DNA of 15,947 bases from JAAYCB01 sp012744395 (lineage in GTDB: Bacteria; Planctomycetota; Planctomycetia; Pirellulales; Thermoguttaceae), in the NCBI GenBank assembly GCA_028703175.1, contig JAQVNJ010000138.1:1-15947 (forward strand), written 5' to 3'. The notes below the pieces were generated by a model that worked only from the letters and a program-made list of their open reading frames with translations, did no database searches and was not told where the DNA came from. The translations under genes and the position numbers were made by a program. Positions 13,209 to 15,947 of the stretch are shown piece by piece; position 1 is the stretch's first letter; each line of letters begins with the position of its first letter.

Positions 13209-14873
13209 ATGCACGCGATCCTTCTGACGCTCGTCGTGGCGGCCGCCCAGCCGCCGGAGGCGGCAGCCGGAGAGGCGATCGGCTGGACCGCCTCGGGCAG
13301 CGGCGGGGCGGTGGCGGCCGGCCATGCCGACGCCGTGGCCGCCGGAATCCGGCTGCTCAAACAGGGCGGCAACGCGGCCGACGCCGCCGCAGCCACGCTG
13401 TTTGCGCTTGCCGTAACCGACTACGGAATGTTTGCCATCGGCGGCGAGATTCCTTTGCTGATCTACGATGCCAAGGGCCGCGAGGTCAAGTCGCTCAGCG
13501 GCGTGGGCCGGGCGCCGCTCGATCCACAGGCGATCGCCTGGCTCGATGCCCACGGCATTCCCTCGCGGGGGAGCATGAAGGCCGCGCCCGCGCCCGGCGC
13601 CGTCGACCTCTGCATCACCCTGCTGAGGCTCTACGGGACCCGCTCCTACGCGGAAGCCGTCGCCCCGACCCTCGAGCTCCTCGACGCCCACGAGAAGCCC
13701 TGGCACGCCGATCTGGCCGTCACGCTGCGAAAACTCGCCGAGGCGGAGCAGCGCGCTTTGGGCACGCGGGAAGAGAAGCTCGTCGCCGCCCGCGATCGGT
13801 TCTACCGGGGCGACGTGGCCGACGAGCTCGACGCCTGGTACAAGCAGGTGGGCGCTTTCCTGCGGAAGCGCGACCTGGAGGCACACCGGACACTGGTCGA
13901 GGACCCGGTCTCGGTCGACTATCGCGGATACACGATCCACAAATGCGGGCCGTGGACGCAGGGGCCCGTGCTCTGCCAGGCCTTGAGGCTCCTGGAAGGC
14001 CTCGATCTCCAGGGCATGGGGCGACTGTCGCCCGACTACATCCATGCCGTGACGGAAGCCCTCAAGCTGGCCTTTGCCGACCGCGACGCATACTACGGCG
14101 ATCCGGAGTTTGTCGACGTGCCGCTCCGCGCCCTCCTCTCCGACGAGTACACGCGCATCCGCCGGCCGCTGATCGACATGCGGGCCGCCTCTCAAGCGCG
14201 CCGCCCGGGCGATCCGCTCAAGCTCCAGGCGCTCCGGGCGTCGGGCGGGACCAGCGGAGTCGAGACGAACATCCCGGTCCGCGACACGACGACCTGCGTC
14301 GTGGCCGACCGCTGGGGCAACGTGGTGGCGGCGACGCCCAGCTGCAATCTGCTGGGCAATGCGCCCGGCCCTTCCGGGGTCACCCAGGGGAACCGCGTCC
14401 GCTGTTTGAACACCACGCCGGGCCACCCCAACCGCCTCGAACCCGGCAAGCGGCCGCGCGTCACCCTCACGCCCACGCTGGTGACGCTGCACGGCAAGCC
14501 GGTGATCGCGATCAGCGTGGCCGGCGGCGACCTCCAGGACCAGACGACGCTCAACGTGCTCCTCGGCCGGATCGAATTCGGCATGATGCCCGACGAGGCC
14601 GTCGTCGCCCCGCGGTTCAGCACCGATCACCAGGAGAACTCCTTCGATCCGAACCCGGATCGCCAGGCGGCTTTCGTCAAGGCGGGCAGCCTGCAAGTCA
14701 GCGAGACGATCCCGGACGGGGTGCGGTCCGAGCTGGCGAAACGGGGGCACAAGGTGACGATCACCAAGCGGCCGATCGCCCATCCCGTGATGATTCTCAT
14801 CGACCGGGATTCTGGCAAGATGCATGCCGCGGGCGACCCCCAGGCACGGCGGCACGCGGCGGCCATCGACTGA
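13209..14873 (+). CDS. Gamma-glutamyltranspeptidase-like Ntn hydrolase, probably exported
   Basis: 554-residue protein of the gamma-glutamyltranspeptidase family, which self-cleaves before a catalytic Thr. Seen: AAGHADAVAAGIRLLKQGGNAADAAAA at 36-62, the family's opening (G-G-N-A-D/A-A), PAPGAV at 126-131, DYIHAVTEALKLAFADRDAYYGDP at about 277-300, and the RDTTTCVVADRWGNVVAAT stretch (358-376), where T360 aligns with the nucleophile Thr of TTHxSVxD. The Ser pair of the SSM-PT motif in E. coli GGT is replaced by VTLTPT, and the usual GGS reads GGD at 439-441. Signal peptide about 1-20, short. ATG 13209 has GGAGG seven bases upstream. It follows the second sulfatase closely. With altered oxyanion-hole residues the reaction may differ from glutathione cleavage; an acylase or another amidase is possible. 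Confidence 0.85.
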   Translation: MHAILLTLVVAAAQPPEAAAGEAIGWTASGSGGAVAAGHADAVAAGIRLLKQGGNAADAAAATLFALAVTDYGMFAIGGEIPLLIYDAKGREVKSLSGVGRAPLDPQAIAWLDAHGIPSRGSMKAAPAPGAVDLCITLLRLYGTRSYAEAVAPTLELLDAHEKPWHADLAVTLRKLAEAEQRALGTREEKLVAARDRFYRGDVADELDAWYKQVGAFLRKRDLEAHRTLVEDPVSVDYRGYTIHKCGPWTQGPVLCQALRLLEGLDLQGMGRLSPDYIHAVTEALKLAFADRDAYYGDPEFVDVPLRALLSDEYTRIRRPLIDMRAASQARRPGDPLKLQALRASGGTSGVETNIPVRDTTTCVVADRWGNVVAATPSCNLLGNAPGPSGVTQGNRVRCLNTTPGHPNRLEPGKRPRVTLTPTLVTLHGKPVIAISVAGGDLQDQTTLNVLLGRIEFGMMPDEAVVAPRFSTDHQENSFDPNPDRQAAFVKAGSLQVSETIPDGVRSELAKRGHKVTITKRPIAHPVMILIDRDSGKMHAAGDPQARRHAAAID

Positions 14874-14910
14874 GTCGCGGCGCGGGAGACCGGCCGCTTG
14901 AAACGCCAAT

Positions 14911-14924
14911 CCGGCGATCGCCGG
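14911..14924. repeat. 14-bp perfect palindrome CCGGCGATCGCCGG
   Basis: A self-complementary 14-mer in the 194-base gap between the GGT-like gene and the GH2 gene, with a GCGATCGC core. It has no loop, so it fits a protein-binding dyad better than a hairpin. It could arise by chance in GC-rich DNA. Confidence 0.35.
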
Positions 14925-14965
14925 GCTGTGGCGGCATCTTCCCCGCAGCGGCCTGCTGCTCGTGC

Positions 14966-14994
14966 TTGACAGGGCCCTTAAAGGCAAGGAAGAT
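14966..14994 (+). promoter_or_regulatory. Possible promoter of the GH2 gene
   Basis: A perfect TTGACA (14966-14971), then 17 bases, then GAAGAT (14989-14994), 73 bases before the GTG start at 15068. The -10 is weak (three of six), but with the 194-base gap it suggests the GH2 gene has its own transcript. Confidence 0.3.
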
Positions 14995-15067
14995 CACCCT
15001 TTGCGGGACGGGCGCTGCCGTTCTTGTCGGCGGCCGCCACCCGATTGGCTCTCCGGGGAGATCTGCC

Positions 15068-15947
15068 GTGCAGGACAAGAGGAAGTGGGAACGGCCGTTT
15101 GGCTTGTTGGTTGTCACGGCGGCGGCTCTCCTGCCGATCGCCTCGGGCAGCGACGCGGCGGAGGGACCGAGCCCGACGGCGGCGGCCGGATCGCAAGCGA
15201 CGGGCACAACGGTCTTGTCGCTGGAGGGCAAGGATTGGGTCGTCGCCGCCGACCCCGGCAACGGCGGCCGCGCCGCCGCATGGTGGGAGTCGCCGCGACC
15301 GGGCGCCAGGCCGATCCGCGTGCCGGGCATCTTGCAGGAGGCGCTGCCCGGCTACCACGGCGTCGCCTGGTATTGGCGCCAGTTCACGCCGCCGCAAAAC
15401 CCCTATCCCGGCGGGCGCTGCTTGTTGCGCTTTCACGCGGTCGATTACCTCGCCGACGTGTGGCTGAACGACGTGCCGGTCGGCGGCCACGAGGGGGGCG
15501 AGACGCCGTTTGTGCTGGATATCACCGATGCGGTGCGGATCGGGGCGCCCAACCGGCTCGCCGTCCGCGTCCTCAATCCCACGGCGGAGCCGATCGACGG
15601 CATCGTGCTGGCCGAAACGCCCCATCGGAACAAGACGCCCGCGGGAATCACTGCCGGAGCCTCCTACAACAGCGGGGGGATCACCGAGCCGGTGGAGGTC
15701 TTCTGGGTCCCCGCCGCGCGGATCGAGGATGTCTACGTGCGGCCGGATTGGAAGACGGGCCAGGTGACGATTCAGGCCACCGTGGTCAATGCGGGCAAAT
15801 CCACCGCGGACGCCGAGCTGCACTTCGCCATCGCGCCGGCTCTCGGCACCGAGCCGGTCGCGGCGCTGACAGTGGAAGAAAAACTGCCGCCCGGCGAAAA
15901 ACGGGTCGCGTGCGAGCTGGCCGTGACCGGCCACCGCTTGTGGCAGC
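15068..15947 (+). CDS. Glycoside hydrolase family 2 protein, N-terminal part, runs off the window
   Basis: About 293 residues from GTG 15068, which has GGGGAG seven bases upstream; no in-frame ATG is better placed and a signal peptide follows (PFGLLVVTAAALLPIASGS, 10-28). GVAWYWRQF at about 98-106, then LLRFHAVDYLADVWLNDVPV and FVLDITDAV, form the jelly-roll sugar-binding domain of GH2 (beta-galactosidase, beta-glucuronidase, beta-mannosidase type). The Ig-like second domain begins at about VEVFWVPAARIEDVYVRPDW. The TIM barrel with the catalytic Glu pair lies beyond the window, so substrate cannot be judged. It stands 194 bases after the GGT-like gene on the same strand. Confidence 0.9.
   Translation, partial: MQDKRKWERPFGLLVVTAAALLPIASGSDAAEGPSPTAAAGSQATGTTVLSLEGKDWVVAADPGNGGRAAAWWESPRPGARPIRVPGILQEALPGYHGVAWYWRQFTPPQNPYPGGRCLLRFHAVDYLADVWLNDVPVGGHEGGETPFVLDITDAVRIGAPNRLAVRVLNPTAEPIDGIVLAETPHRNKTPAGITAGASYNSGGITEPVEVFWVPAARIEDVYVRPDWKTGQVTIQATVVNAGKSTADAELHFAIAPALGTEPVAALTVEEKLPPGEKRVACELAVTGHRLWQ

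Noticed and set aside
11636..13396. 586-codon minus-strand frame across the second sulfatase
   Set aside because: It is antisense to a gene with an intact sulfatase signature and runs into the next gene.
14911..14924. HIP1-like GCGATCGC as a taxon marker
   Set aside because: One copy in GC-rich DNA is not evidence for cyanobacterial origin, and the gene content points elsewhere.
13185..14987. 600-codon open frame antisense to the GGT-like gene
   Set aside because: The sense strand has clear family motifs, a ribosome site and signal peptide; the antisense translation has none.

Overview
The window reads as an accessory polysaccharide- and sugar-catabolism region of a high-GC planctomycete, probably a Pirellulales-like lineage. 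The evidence is two formylglycine-type sulfatases, Gfo/Idh/MocA oxidoreductases (one with a Tat signal), glycoside hydrolases of several kinds, a URO-D/MtaA-like protein next to a Gfo/Idh protein, sparse intergenic repeats, and long spurious antisense ORFs caused by high GC3. The taxon is an inference from gene content and style; no rRNA or other marker gene is present.

Layout. (1) 1-581, minus: 5' part of a Tat-exported Gfo/Idh/MocA oxidoreductase behind a good sigma70-like promoter (621-649). (2) 650-1691: decayed DNA holding a glycerol-dehydrogenase remnant with a large in-frame deletion, a cluster of hairpin and tandem repeats, and a possible promoter. (3) 1692-4151, plus: a large exported protein with a C-terminal TIM-barrel glycosidase domain, facing (4) a secreted GH16 enzyme at 4305-5195, minus, with a long imperfect inverted repeat between them. 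(5) 5442-5645, plus: a C-terminal scrap of a parallel beta-helix protein. (6) 5684-9884, minus: a co-directional run in transcription order Rieske [2Fe-2S] protein, Gfo/Idh/MocA oxidoreductase, URO-D/MtaA-like protein, a small apparently frameshifted ORF, and a lipoprotein GH13 alpha-amylase. (7) 9885-10211: a divergent intergenic region with a remnant of an HpcH/HpaI-aldolase start cut by a REP-like palindrome. (8) 10212-15947, plus: sulfatase, sulfatase, gamma-glutamyltranspeptidase-like protein, and the N-terminal part of a GH2 protein running off the window.

How the genes may work together (inference): exported sulfatases and glycosidases (GH16, GH13, GH2, the TIM-barrel protein) would desulfate and cut complex glycans outside the cytoplasm. 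The cytoplasmic Gfo/Idh/MocA, URO-D/MtaA-like and Rieske proteins could process unusual, possibly methylated, sugar units. No SusC/D pair, transporter, sigma/anti-sigma pair or sulfatase-maturing enzyme lies in the window. At least three gene remnants (gldA-like, HpcH-like, beta-helix), each next to repeat-like DNA, show a region undergoing gene turnover.
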